A stretch of DNA of 64,000 nt from Candidatus Dechloromonas phosphorivorans (GTDB taxonomy: Bacteria > Pseudomonadota > Gammaproteobacteria > Burkholderiales > Rhodocyclaceae), in assembly GCA_016714975.1 (NCBI GenBank), contig JADKBR010000017.1:434001-498000 (forward strand), in the 5' to 3' direction. Each line of letters starts with the position of its first letter. Within the stretch, counting starts at the first letter, position 1. Under the pieces are notes generated by a model. The model searched no databases. It was not told the origin of the DNA and saw only the letters and a program-made list of their open reading frames with translations. Both the position numbers and the translations under genes were made by a program. Shown piece by piece: positions 42,570-51,603 of this stretch.

Positions 42570-43790
42570 ATGACTGAAAAATCGCCGCTCCGCATGTCCG
42601 GCTGGAAGCTCGCGGCCGCACTTCTCGCCGCAGTGCTGCTTGCTGCCTCGGTTGTGCGCTGGTGGCGCGGCACGGCCGTTGCCGTCGATACGGTCGTCCG
42701 CCGTGACTTCGTTCAGTCGGTGGTGGCCAGTGGCCATGTCGAGACCGCTCATCGTGTCGAGATCGGTTCGCAGATCACCGGTACCGTCGTGCGCGTCCCC
42801 GTGAAGGAAGGTCAGAGCGTCAAGGTCGGGGATATCCTGGTCGAACTGGAGGCTGCCGAACTCGATGCTGCCGAGCGCCAGGCCGTTATGGCCGTTGCCC
42901 AGGCCCAGGGGCGCCGGCGGCAGATGCGCGAAGTCCAGGTTCCGGTCGCCGAGCAGGCGTTGCGCGAGGCGGAGGCAAATCTGGCCAACGCGCGCTCATT
43001 GCTCCATCGCAACCAGGAACTGGCGCAGAGGGGCTTCATCAGCAGGGCGGCGCTCGGGGAGTTCGACCGGGCAGTGGCGGTTGCCGATGCTCAGGTGAAG
43101 TCGACGCAAAGACAACTTGAGACAGCCCGCCCCGCGGGCAGCGATTACGCGCTTGCCGATGCCGCCGTGGCCGAGGCCCGGGCCAGCGCCGATCTGGCCG
43201 GCGCCCGGGCTGACTATGCGGTCATCCGCGCGCCGGTGAGCGGCACGCTGATCGGACGAAACATTGAGGTCGGCGACGTGGTGCAGGCGGGAAAGGTCTT
43301 GATGACCCTTTCGCCGGTCGGGCGCACGCAACTGGTGGTCGAGATCGACGAGAAGAATCTTCGCCTCCTGGCGATCGGCCAGAGCGCGCTGGTCTCCCCG
43401 GATGCCTATCCCCAGATGCGCTTTGCCGCCGACCTCGCCTACATCAACCCGGGAATCAATGCCCTGACCGGTGCGGTACAGGTCAAGCTGGACGTGCCGT
43501 CGCCGCCGGCGGAATTGCGGCAGGACATGACGGTGTCTGTCGACATCGCCGTGGCGCGGCGTCCCAACGCCGTGCTGATTCGGACCAGTGCCGTGCATGA
43601 CGGCGAGGGCGGGGCCGCCTGGGTGTTGCTCTTGGAGGATGGCCGCAGTGTGCGCCGTCCGGTCCGCCTCGGCTTGAGTAGCGGGGGCTATGCCGAGGTG
43701 CTTGATGGCCTGAGCGACGGTGACGCCGTGATTCCCGCCTCGCTGGCAATTGCGGCCGGTGCGCGCGTGCGTGCGGCAGCAGCCCGCTGA
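42570..43790 (+). CDS. Periplasmic adaptor of a MacAB-like ABC exporter
   Basis: A 406-aa membrane-fusion protein: one N-terminal helix (WKLAAALLAAVLLAASVVRW), lipoyl halves (VEIGSQITGTVVRVPVKEGQ and YAVIRAPVSGTLIGRNIEVG) flanking a helical hairpin, then beta-barrel and proximal domains. AAGGGA precedes the ATG. Permease and ATPase genes follow directly, giving a complete inner-membrane half of a tripartite exporter; no outer-membrane channel gene is in the window. Confidence 0.9.
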   Translation: MTEKSPLRMSGWKLAAALLAAVLLAASVVRWWRGTAVAVDTVVRRDFVQSVVASGHVETAHRVEIGSQITGTVVRVPVKEGQSVKVGDILVELEAAELDAAERQAVMAVAQAQGRRRQMREVQVPVAEQALREAEANLANARSLLHRNQELAQRGFISRAALGEFDRAVAVADAQVKSTQRQLETARPAGSDYALADAAVAEARASADLAGARADYAVIRAPVSGTLIGRNIEVGDVVQAGKVLMTLSPVGRTQLVVEIDEKNLRLLAIGQSALVSPDAYPQMRFAADLAYINPGINALTGAVQVKLDVPSPPAELRQDMTVSVDIAVARRPNAVLIRTSAVHDGEGGAAWVLLLEDGRSVRRPVRLGLSSGGYAEVLDGLSDGDAVIPASLAIAAGARVRAAAAR

Positions 43791-43803
43791 GCGACGGCAC
43801 ACG

Positions 43804-45045
43804 ATGTTCAGCGCCTGGCTTCCCTTCGAGTGGATCGTGGCGATCCGGTTTCTGCGCGAGGGCCGGCTGCAGACGCTGTTCATCATCACCGGTGTGGCGA
43901 TCGGGGTCGCCGTGATCGTGTTCATGTCGGCCTTGATGACGGGGCTGCAGGCAAATTTCATTCGCCGGGTGTTGTCCGCCCAGGCGCATATCCAGTTGCT
44001 GCCGCCAAAAGAGGCTGCGCGGCCGTTGCGCGCCGATTCCACGGCGGCGGCCGGGATGATCGAAGGCGCCATCATCCAGCCGCCCCTCCAGCGCCTCAAG
44101 TCCATCGACCAATGGCAGGCGGTGGCGACACAGATCCGCGCCATGCCCGAGGTGACGGCGGTTTCGTCGGTCGCCGGCGGGTCGGCCCTGGCAGTTCGCG
44201 GCAGCGCGAGTCGCGCCATTTCGGTTGCCGGTATCGAGCCGGCGTCGTACTACCGTATCGTCAACATCGATCAGAAGATCGTCCGTGGGAATGCGCAGTT
44301 GAAGGCGACCGACATCCTCATCGGCACCGAAATGGCCAGCGACCTCGGGGTCGACATCGGCGACAAGTTGCGGGTAACGACCGCCAGTGGCGCGGCGAGC
44401 GCGCTGACCGTCCTCGGCATCTTCGATCTCGGCAACAAGAACGCCAACCAGCGCAGCACCTTCGTTGCCCTGCACACCGCGCAGAGCCTGCTGGGGTTGC
44501 CCGGCGGCGTGACCAGCCTCGAGGTCACGGTCGGCGATGTCTATGCGGCCGAAGTGATCGCCCGGCGCATCACCGCGGCGACCGGAGTCGAAGCCGACAG
44601 TTGGATCAAGAGCAGTGCCGAGTTCTTCACGGCCGTCAGTGCCCAGAAAGCCGCCAATACCGCCATCCGCTTTTTCGTCGGCCTGTCCGTGGCCTTCGGC
44701 ATCGCCAGCGTCCTGGTCGTGGTGGTTGTCCAGAAATCCCGGGAGATCGGCATCCTGCGAGCCATGGGCATTTCCCGCGGGCAGATTCTCCGCGTTTTTC
44801 TGTTGCAAGGAGGCCTGCTCGGACTTGCGGGGGCCCTGGTAGGCAGCGCCATCGGCTTGCTGGCCCTGTTGTCCTGGCAGCATTTTGAAATCAACGCGGA
44901 TGGCACGCCGTTGTTTTCGCTGGTCTTCGATTCCGCGTTGTTCACCGCCGCGCTGCTGCTGGCTACGCTAACCGGACTCGGGGCCGCGTTCGCGCCCGCC
45001 CTGAGGGCGGCACGTCTCGATCCCGTGGTGGCAATCCATGGCTGA
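43804..45045 (+). CDS. ABC exporter permease, MacB/LolC type
   Basis: A 413-aa protein with one N-terminal helix (TLFIITGVAIGVAVIVFMSA), a large periplasmic domain (about residues 45-280; ISVAGIEPASYYRIVNIDQK) and three C-terminal helices (SVAFGIASVLVVVVVQ; ILRVFLLQGGLLGLAGALVG; ALFTAALLLATLTGLGAAFA). The motif QKSREIGILRAMGISRGQI is the FtsX/MacB coupling helix. The ATG is 13 nt after the adaptor stop. It overlaps the ATPase start by 8 nt. Confidence 0.9.
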   Translation: MFSAWLPFEWIVAIRFLREGRLQTLFIITGVAIGVAVIVFMSALMTGLQANFIRRVLSAQAHIQLLPPKEAARPLRADSTAAAGMIEGAIIQPPLQRLKSIDQWQAVATQIRAMPEVTAVSSVAGGSALAVRGSASRAISVAGIEPASYYRIVNIDQKIVRGNAQLKATDILIGTEMASDLGVDIGDKLRVTTASGAASALTVLGIFDLGNKNANQRSTFVALHTAQSLLGLPGGVTSLEVTVGDVYAAEVIARRITAATGVEADSWIKSSAEFFTAVSAQKAANTAIRFFVGLSVAFGIASVLVVVVVQKSREIGILRAMGISRGQILRVFLLQGGLLGLAGALVGSAIGLLALLSWQHFEINADGTPLFSLVFDSALFTAALLLATLTGLGAAFAPALRAARLDPVVAIHG

Positions 45046-45769
45046 ATCGCAGCGTTTCCCGATACCGGCCGATGCGCCGCCGGATGTGGGCCGCGTGGTG
45101 GTCGAGATGAGAGCTGTGCGCAAGGCGTTCAACGTCGGCACGCCGATCGAGACCGAGGTCCTGCACGGCATCGACCTGACGCTGGACAAGGGCGAGTTCT
45201 GCGCCGTCATGGGGCCGTCGGGCTCGGGGAAGAGCACCTTGCTCAACCTCGTGGGTCTGCTCGATCGGCCCACATCCGGCACGCTGGCAGTCTGCGGCGA
45301 GGAGACCACGACCCTCGACGACCGTGCGCTGACGCGCCTGCGCGGCCACAACATCGGCTTCGTGTTCCAGTACCACCACCTGATCACCGCCTTCAGCGCC
45401 CTCGAGAACGTCATGATGCCGATGCTCGGCGCCGCCGGATTTGCCAACAAGGGGATGCGCGAACATGCCGCCGCGCTGATCGGCGATGTCGGCCTGACTG
45501 CCTGGCAGGATAACCTGGCAGGTAATCTCAGCGGCGGCCAGCAACAGCGGGTAGCGGTGGCGCGCGCGCTGGCGATGGACCCGGCACTGGTCCTGGCCGA
45601 CGAGCCGACCGGCAACCTCGATACAAAGAGCGCCGACGAGGTTTTCGCGCTGCTGCGTCGCTTCAATCGTGATCAAGGGACGACCGTGCTGTTCGTGACC
45701 CATAACCCGGCCCTGGCATCCCGCTGCGACAAGACCATCCACGTGATCGACGGGATAGTCAGCGGTTGA
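45038..45769 (+). CDS. ABC exporter ATPase, MacB/LolD type
   Basis: A 243-aa ATPase with Walker A MGPSGSGKSTLLNLVGLLD, Q-loop FVFQYHHLI, signature LSGGQQQRVAVARAL and Walker B LVLADEPTGNLD, followed by H-loop VTHNPALA. The ADEPTGNLD form is typical of MacB/LolD. It completes an operon of adaptor, permease and ATPase. Substrate unknown. Confidence 0.93.
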   Translation: MAESQRFPIPADAPPDVGRVVVEMRAVRKAFNVGTPIETEVLHGIDLTLDKGEFCAVMGPSGSGKSTLLNLVGLLDRPTSGTLAVCGEETTTLDDRALTRLRGHNIGFVFQYHHLITAFSALENVMMPMLGAAGFANKGMREHAAALIGDVGLTAWQDNLAGNLSGGQQQRVAVARALAMDPALVLADEPTGNLDTKSADEVFALLRRFNRDQGTTVLFVTHNPALASRCDKTIHVIDGIVSG

Positions 45770-45968
45770 GGGCGGGGCAAAGCGTATCGGTTTCCTGCTG
45801 CGGGGACAAACAACAGGCGTCGTGGCTCCGGCACTGCCGTGCCGCGGTTCTCTGTGCGCCAGCGAACGGACTCCAGGGGGCTGGCGGCGTAGCCTCGACT
45901 TGTAGCTCCCGGTGGTCGCAAGGTCGCCAATTTCAGCGGAGTTCGATAATGAGCCAAGAGGAATTCAG

Positions 45969-46298
45969 ATGAAATATTCGATCATCTTTGCAGCGGTGCT
46001 GGTTGCGCTGGCAACAAGCGCATGCGAGAAGCCGACTGTCGTGACACCGACTGTCGTCACTGTCCCCGTTCCCGGTCCTGCCGGACCAACCGGCGCCACC
46101 GGAGCGGGCGGATTGACCGGAGCGGGCGGATTGACCGGATCGGGCGGGCAAACCGGGTTGACCGGGTCAGCCGGCGCTACGGGCGCTACGGGCGCCACCG
46201 GATCCACCGGATCCACCGGCGGAACCGGGGCGACGGGTGAGCCAGGCAAAACTGGCGGCGACACCGTTGTCGTCATTCCACCGGCGCCGGCGCGCTGA
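45969..46298 (+). CDS. Collagen-like repeat lipoprotein
   Basis: A 109-aa putative lipoprotein: signal and lipobox ALATSACEKP, a short Val/Thr/Pro segment, then about 17 Gly-X-Y triplets (GPAGPTGATGAGGLTGAGG; GATGATGSTGSTGGTG) and a tail DTVVVIPPAPAR. AGAGGA lies 6 nt before the ATG. Gly-X-Thr triplets are typical of bacterial collagen-like proteins, which can trimerise. It is unusually small. Envelope location inferred. Confidence 0.8.
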   Translation: MKYSIIFAAVLVALATSACEKPTVVTPTVVTVPVPGPAGPTGATGAGGLTGAGGLTGSGGQTGLTGSAGATGATGATGSTGSTGGTGATGEPGKTGGDTVVVIPPAPAR

Positions 46299-46393
46299 GC
46301 ATCGTGTAACGCCCGATCGGCAAGGCACGAGGGCGGCGGGATTCCGGTCTTCGCCGCCGGTTCTGCGGTGCTGCTTCGTATTGCGGGTGAATC

Positions 46394-47782
46394 ATGGCAG
46401 TTCGCATTCGTGAACTGATTGCGGGGTTGGCGGCCTTCCTGTTCCTTACGGCAGGTTGCGCTGCGCTGCCCGATACCGATGCCCTCATCGATCAGAATGT
46501 CGGGCAGGCGGCCAGGTTCGAGAATGCGAGCGGACCGCTCTCGGCGCAAAAGAACGCTGCGGTCGTCGCCGATCTGAAAAGCAAGTCCGGCGACATCGAT
46601 ATTCTCGACAAGCAGATTGCGCTGGAACAGGCCATCGTCGGCAGTCCGCTGAGCATGGGCAACAAGGTCGTCCTGTTGCAGGACGGGGCAGCCACGTACG
46701 GCGCGATGTTTGCCGCGATCCGCGCCGCCCGCGACCATATCAACCTGGAGTCCTACATTATCGAGGACGATGAAATCGGGCGCCAGTTCGCGGATCTGTT
46801 GCTGGCCCAGCAGCGGCGGGGCGTTCAGGTCAACCTGATTTATGACAGTTTCGGCAGTATCAACACCCCGAAGGCCTTCTTCGACCGCTTGCGCGAGGGT
46901 GGCGTCAACATCCTCGAGTTCAACCCGATCAACCCGCTCGCAGCCAGGGTGCCTTGGCAGATCAACAATCGCGATCACCGCAAGTTGCTGGTGGTCGACG
47001 GGCGCATGGCCTTCATTGGCGGGATCAACATCAGCAGTGTCTATTCGTCCGGCTCCGCTGCCCGGCACAACCGCAAGCTTGCCGAAACAAAGGTCCCCTG
47101 GCGGGATACCGACCTGCAGATCGAAGGCCCAGCGGTAGGTGAATTGCAAAAGCTGTTTATCGAAACCTGGGAAAAACAGCGTGGCAAGCCGCTGACCAAA
47201 AAGGACTATTTTCCCGAGTTGACCGCGCAAGGCAAGGATATCGTGCGGGCGATCGGCAGCACGCCAGACGACCCGTACAGCCTGATCTACCTGACGCTGA
47301 TCTCGGCGATCGGTAACGCCGAGAGGCAGATACACCTGACCAACGCCTACTTCGTGCCCGATCCCCAGTTGCTCAAGGCGCTGATCGATGCGGCCGGGCG
47401 TGGCGTCGATGTGACGATGATCCTGCCCGGCCATTCCGACTCGGAAGTCGTCTTTCATGCCGGCCGCTCGCATTATTCCGCGCTGCTCAAAGGCGGCGTC
47501 AGGATTTACGAGCGACGTGGGGCGCTGCTCCACTCCAAGACAGCACTCATTGATGGCGTCTGGTCGTGCGTCGGTTCGACCAATCTCGACTGGCGCAGCT
47601 TCCTCGACAACGATGAGGTCAATGCCGTTATCCTGGGGCGTGACTTCGCGCAGCAAATGAAGGCCATGATTGCCCGCGACCTCGATGGATCGGAACGCAT
47701 CACGCTGGCGAGTTGGGAACAGCGAGCCCTCATGCTGCGAATAAGGGAGTGGGGCGCCAGACTTTTGCAGCGGCTGCTTTAG
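46394..47782 (+). CDS. Phospholipase D-family lipoprotein (cardiolipin-synthase-like)
   Basis: A 462-aa protein with lipobox FLTAGCAA and two HKD motifs: NNRDHRKLLVVDGRMAFIGG (His near 195) and LLHSKTALIDGVWSCVGSTN (His near 379). Both catalytic sites look intact. The order and spacing match cardiolipin synthases of the Cls type, but those have N-terminal membrane helices, not a lipobox; an anchored phospholipase or phosphatidyltransferase is therefore likely. No partner gene is adjacent. Confidence 0.85.
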   Translation: MAVRIRELIAGLAAFLFLTAGCAALPDTDALIDQNVGQAARFENASGPLSAQKNAAVVADLKSKSGDIDILDKQIALEQAIVGSPLSMGNKVVLLQDGAATYGAMFAAIRAARDHINLESYIIEDDEIGRQFADLLLAQQRRGVQVNLIYDSFGSINTPKAFFDRLREGGVNILEFNPINPLAARVPWQINNRDHRKLLVVDGRMAFIGGINISSVYSSGSAARHNRKLAETKVPWRDTDLQIEGPAVGELQKLFIETWEKQRGKPLTKKDYFPELTAQGKDIVRAIGSTPDDPYSLIYLTLISAIGNAERQIHLTNAYFVPDPQLLKALIDAAGRGVDVTMILPGHSDSEVVFHAGRSHYSALLKGGVRIYERRGALLHSKTALIDGVWSCVGSTNLDWRSFLDNDEVNAVILGRDFAQQMKAMIARDLDGSERITLASWEQRALMLRIREWGARLLQRLL

Positions 47783-48118
47783 AGCCCAGGCATTGGCGTC
47801 GCGGAAACGCGGGGATTGTGGACCAGGGCGGAATATCCTGTTCCCGGGCATCCAGTGCGCCGGCCACAAAAAGATGCCCGGGGCGGACTGGCCGCTCCGG
47901 GCGAAGTGCTGAAGGCGTCCGCGAGGATGGGTAGAGCGAACACCTGGCGTCATTATCTGTTTCCGCACGGGCTTTCTCTGTCTCCTATCGCACATAGCGG
48001 GTCGTTTGGCACGCTCGAAACCCCTGATTGTTGGTGCGATGGCACACCGACAATGCATTCAGTCCGGACCAAGCTGGATCCCGTCCGCACTTTGCGGACC
48101 ACCCCAAGGAGAACGAAA
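47783..48118 (+). other. Intergenic region with two inverted repeats
   Basis: No gene is supported. A perfect 10-bp inverted repeat CCCGGGCATC/GATGCCCGGG (47843-47852 and 47873-47882, loop 20) lies after the phospholipase gene. A second hairpin GTCCGCA/TGCGGAC (48083-48099, loop 3) lies 7 nt before the Shine-Dalgarno of the next gene and could affect its expression. Confidence 0.55.
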
Positions 48119-48646
48119 ATGGACGAATATCGCCATCATGTATCAGGATTCTTTTCCAACCGCGAAGAAGCCGAAGGCGCAGTTGACCGGCTTGCCGAGC
48201 TAGGTTTGCCGCGCGAACGACTGCAGCTTTTCGATGCCGGCTCGGGTCCGGCGGTCGCCGAGCCCAAAGGCGAGAGCAATGAAGTGTTGACCAACGTGCT
48301 CGTGGACGGTGCCATTGGTACGGCGGTCGGTACCGGTATTGGGGCCCTCGCGCAATTGGCGCTGGTCGCAGCGAACGTGACCCTGTTTATCGCCAGCCCG
48401 CTGGTTGCTCCATTGGTCATGCTGGGTTGGGGGGCCAGCCTTGGGGCATTTGTCGGCGGCGCAGTTGGCGCCGAAACTGGTGTCGAACACAAGGACGGCT
48501 GGCTTTCGGACCTGGTGGCTGATGCGATCGCAAGTGGACAGGTTGTGTTGGTTGCGGAAACGAGGACGGAGCAGGAAACCGCCATTGCGCGGGATGTTGT
48601 CGGCACTGCGGTTGGCGAATATCAGGATGTGGTCACAGCCGTTTGA
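48119..48646 (+). CDS. Stress-type protein with glycine-rich membrane segment (YflT/DUF1269-like)
   Basis: A 175-aa protein. The N-terminal domain (VSGFFSNREEAEGAVDRLAE, LGLPRERLQLFD) resembles the general-stress YflT-like fold; a central Gly/Ala-rich hydrophobic segment (about residues 60-115; DGAIGTAVGTGIGALAQLAL) could insert in the membrane; the C-terminus (GQVVLVAETRTEQETAIARD) repeats a ferredoxin-like half. AAGGAG lies 7 nt before the ATG, and a hairpin precedes it. Function unknown. Confidence 0.7.
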   Translation: MDEYRHHVSGFFSNREEAEGAVDRLAELGLPRERLQLFDAGSGPAVAEPKGESNEVLTNVLVDGAIGTAVGTGIGALAQLALVAANVTLFIASPLVAPLVMLGWGASLGAFVGGAVGAETGVEHKDGWLSDLVADAIASGQVVLVAETRTEQETAIARDVVGTAVGEYQDVVTAV

Positions 48647-48712
48647 GCGCCATGTTGCGGCGGGTTGATCTGCTTCTTCAAGAAGGCTGCCAATTTATGG
48701 AGAGGAACGGCC

Positions 48713-49783
48713 ATGATTGAGATCCGCAAAGGTCAGGCGCCCGCACAACTCGGACGGGCCGAGTTCGCGGTTCGCTTCCGCGAGTCATATTTCGACCCCG
48801 CATTCCGGAGCGAAGATGAGTCCATTGCCCGACTGGAAGAGATTGCCTGGCAGATCTACAGCGTTGGCCGCAAATCGCCGATCACCGTAAAGGCAGGTCC
48901 CGGGTATGTCGATCCTGACTACGACTTGTCGGCTGAGTGGGTTGCAACGAAGCAGCGTGTAGATGAAGCGCAGCGCTGTTGGGCTGATCCATCGAGCCCG
49001 TCCCGGGTCTTGTTGATCTGCGGCTCGGCACGAAACGACGGGACCTGTCCGGGCGAAATGTCGAAGTCTTTCAGGCTTCTGGAGATCGCTCGCGGAATCC
49101 TTGTGCAGGCGGAAATCCAGCCCGATGTGCTCGACCTCAGCCTGCTCACCTCCGAATACGGACGCAATATCCACCCTTGCAAGGGTTGCGTATCCACGGC
49201 GATGCCTCTCTGCCACTGGCCATGCAGTTGCTACCCCAATCACACGCTTGATCAGGTCAACGACTGGATGTCCGAAATCTATGAGCGGTGGACTGCCGCT
49301 CATGCAGTGATCATCATCACCCCGGTCTACTGGTACCAGAGTCCCAGCCCCTTGAAGCTGATGATCGACCGCCTGGTCTGCGCCGATGGCGGGAACCCTG
49401 ACCCGACAACGACTTCAGGCAAAACGGCCAGCAAGGCGAAAGCCCTTGAAATGGCCGGATGGGACTACCCGAAGCACCTGGCCGGGCGGGCCTATGGACT
49501 GATCGTCCATGGCGATGTGGCCGGCATAGAAGGCTTGCGCCGATCGCTGTCGGACTGGCTCGACTGGATGGGTTTCATCGATGCCGGGGCGCAAGCGCGG
49601 CTGGACCGCTTCATTGGCTATTACGAACCCTATGCCAACAGCCACGAAGCATTGGACCAAGACCAAGCGATGCAGGAAGAAACTCGCAACGTGGCGCGGG
49701 CAGTGGCCAAGGCCGTCATCGAACTTCGGTCTGGCCGGCTTGCGGCGGTGCAACCCAATCTTTCGCATCCCCGGCCCAAGTAG
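48713..49783 (+). CDS. NADPH-dependent FMN reductase-like protein
   Basis: A 356-aa protein. The flavodoxin-like domain begins at RVLLICGSARNDGTCPGEMS, with a Cys-rich insert HPCKGCVSTAMPLCHWPCSC and the FMN-side motif IIITPVYWYQSPSPLKLMID. An N-terminal extension of about 110 residues has no family I recognise. The four-Cys insert could bind metal. Start ATG 48713 follows GAGAGGAA. Substrate unknown. Confidence 0.82.
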   Translation: MIEIRKGQAPAQLGRAEFAVRFRESYFDPAFRSEDESIARLEEIAWQIYSVGRKSPITVKAGPGYVDPDYDLSAEWVATKQRVDEAQRCWADPSSPSRVLLICGSARNDGTCPGEMSKSFRLLEIARGILVQAEIQPDVLDLSLLTSEYGRNIHPCKGCVSTAMPLCHWPCSCYPNHTLDQVNDWMSEIYERWTAAHAVIIITPVYWYQSPSPLKLMIDRLVCADGGNPDPTTTSGKTASKAKALEMAGWDYPKHLAGRAYGLIVHGDVAGIEGLRRSLSDWLDWMGFIDAGAQARLDRFIGYYEPYANSHEALDQDQAMQEETRNVARAVAKAVIELRSGRLAAVQPNLSHPRPK

Positions 49784-49793
49784 GGAATCAGCG

Positions 49794-51110
49794 ATGCGAC
49801 GCTGCTCCCGCACACTGATACTCATCACGCTCGCCTTGGTGATTTCTGCCTGCGGCGAGATGGCAACGCTGCCAGTCTCGGCCGGTACCGGCCCTCGGCC
49901 GAGCTTGCCGGCACCACAGCAAACCATGATACCAACTGTGAATATTGCGCCAGCCAGAGGCTGGCCAGCCGGCACCAAGCCAATAGCGGCCGCAGGGACC
50001 AGCGTGGCCGCCTTTGCCAGCGGCCTGGAGCACCCGCGCTGGCTTTATGTGCTTCCGAATGGTGATGTTCTCGTGGCCGAAACCAATGCCCCGCCCAAAC
50101 CGGATGATGCCCAAGGCATCAAGGGCTGGTTGATGGGGCTAGTGATGACAAGGGCAGGTGCTCGCGCGCCAAGCGCCAATCGCGTCACGCTGCTGCGCGA
50201 CAGCGACGATGATGGCGTGGCCGATCTCCGCACGGTGCTTCTGGATGAATTGAATTCACCATTTGGCATGGCGCTGGTCGGCAACAATCTCTATGTCGCC
50301 AATTCGGATGCTGTTCTGCGCTTTCCCTACACGGATGGCGCAACGCACATCCCAACCCCGGGGATCAAGGTGGTGGACCTGCCGGCAGGCACGATCAACC
50401 ATCATTGGACCAAAAACCTGATCGCGAGCCAGGATGGAAGCAAACTCTATGTAACCGTGGGTTCGAACAGCAATGTGGGCGAGCGCGGGATGGCGGCCGA
50501 GGCGGGGCGAGCTGCCATTTGGGAGGTGGAAATCGAGAGCGGCGCGCACCGGATCTTCGCGTCCGGACTGCGCAACCCGAATGGTCTGGCCTGGGCGGAA
50601 GGGGGTGGTGCATTGTGGACCGTCGTCAATGAACGCGACGAACTGGGCAGCGACCTGGTTCCCGATTACCTGACTTCTGTGCGCGATGGTGGCTTCTACG
50701 GCTGGCCCTACAGCTATTTCGGTCAGCATGTCGATGAGCGCGTGACGCCACAGCAGCCGGAACTCGTAGCCAGGGCGATTTCACCTGATTACGCACTGGG
50801 GCCGCATACCGCCTCGCTGGGACTCGCCTCTTCGCTGGGAACAAGCTTGCCGCCGGCATTCAACAACGGCATGTTCGTCGGCCAGCACGGTTCGTGGAAC
50901 CGCAGGCCGCATAGTGGGTACCGGGTGATTTTTGTCCCGTTCATGAACGGCAAGCCGGGCCCTGAACCACCGGTCGACGTGCTGACTGGATTCCTGAGCG
51001 AGGATGGTGAGGCGTTCGGCAGGCCGGTCGGTGTAGCGCTCGACAAGCGGGGTGCCTTGTTGGTGGCGGATGATGTCGGGAATGTGATTTGGCGGGTCAG
51101 TAGCCGGTAA
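49794..51110 (+). CDS. Sorbosone-dehydrogenase-like beta-propeller lipoprotein
   Basis: A 438-aa putative lipoprotein (lipobox LVISACGE) with a six-bladed propeller of the PQQ-dependent glucose/sorbosone dehydrogenase family: LEHPRWLYVLPNGDVLVAET, LLRDSDDDGVADLRTVLLDE, SPFGMALVGNNLYVANSDAV, ASGLRNPNGLAWAEGGGALW and FVGQHGSWNRRPHSGYRVIF. It should oxidise a sugar or alcohol in the envelope if PQQ is available; no PQQ genes are in the window. It starts 11 nt after the FMN reductase stop, so the two form an operon. Confidence 0.88.
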   Translation: MRRCSRTLILITLALVISACGEMATLPVSAGTGPRPSLPAPQQTMIPTVNIAPARGWPAGTKPIAAAGTSVAAFASGLEHPRWLYVLPNGDVLVAETNAPPKPDDAQGIKGWLMGLVMTRAGARAPSANRVTLLRDSDDDGVADLRTVLLDELNSPFGMALVGNNLYVANSDAVLRFPYTDGATHIPTPGIKVVDLPAGTINHHWTKNLIASQDGSKLYVTVGSNSNVGERGMAAEAGRAAIWEVEIESGAHRIFASGLRNPNGLAWAEGGGALWTVVNERDELGSDLVPDYLTSVRDGGFYGWPYSYFGQHVDERVTPQQPELVARAISPDYALGPHTASLGLASSLGTSLPPAFNNGMFVGQHGSWNRRPHSGYRVIFVPFMNGKPGPEPPVDVLTGFLSEDGEAFGRPVGVALDKRGALLVADDVGNVIWRVSSR

Positions 51111-51138
51111 GCTGCGGCAATTTCCTGTCCTGGTGCGG

Positions 51139-51595
51139 TCAACGGCTGAATCGGTCGCTTTTTCCAGCCAGAAGCAGGCAGGCGGCCGCGAGCGTAAGCC
51201 CGAATACCAGATGCGCAAGCAACGTTATCCAGTCACGGGCAACGCTGAACCAGGGAAACAGCATCGTCAATCCATAAAGATTGACCATATATAGCATCAG
51301 GCCGTAAAAGCCGCCGGCAGCCAGCGCCACCCAGCCACGCAGATGGCCAACCATAGCCACTGGGACAAACGCGTAAAGTACGGACAAGGCAAAATGGATC
51401 AATGTGGCAAACCAGGAGGATGTCCCATTGCGCCGTCGACGGTGCTTACAGAACACCCGGCCCCATCACCAGTGCGGCAGTCAGTCCCGCATCACGAAAG
51501 AGTGTTTCCAACACCGGCACTTCAGCCAGTCACCACAGTGCTAGCTGGGCAAGCGTGGCGACTGCCCCGGCACTCAGACCCGCGATAAGCAACAT
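51139..51595 (-). pseudogene. Decayed small membrane-protein gene
   Basis: Translating from ATG 51593-51595 gives MLLIAGLSAGAVATLAQLAL then a TGA (51530-51532), VLETLFRDAGLTAALVMGPG then a TAA (51446-51448), and a 1-nt shift near 51410 before ATLIHFALSVLYAFVPVAMV. The pieces together match a conserved four-helix membrane protein I recall from betaproteobacteria, and the two stops fall where Trp and Pro are expected. Three lesions in about 450 bp indicate a true pseudogene. The intact 3' portion (51139-51456) may still look like a gene. Confidence 0.75.
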
Positions 51596-51603
51596 CAACG
51601 GAT

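Noticed and set aside
43830..44888. 352-codon frame overlapping the MacB-like permease
   Set aside because: Out-of-frame reading rich in Arg/His/Gly; the permease frame has clear membrane helices and motifs.
45965..48058. 697-codon minus-strand frame opposite the collagen-like and phospholipase genes
   Set aside because: Spans two well-supported plus-strand genes and an intergenic gap; no motifs.
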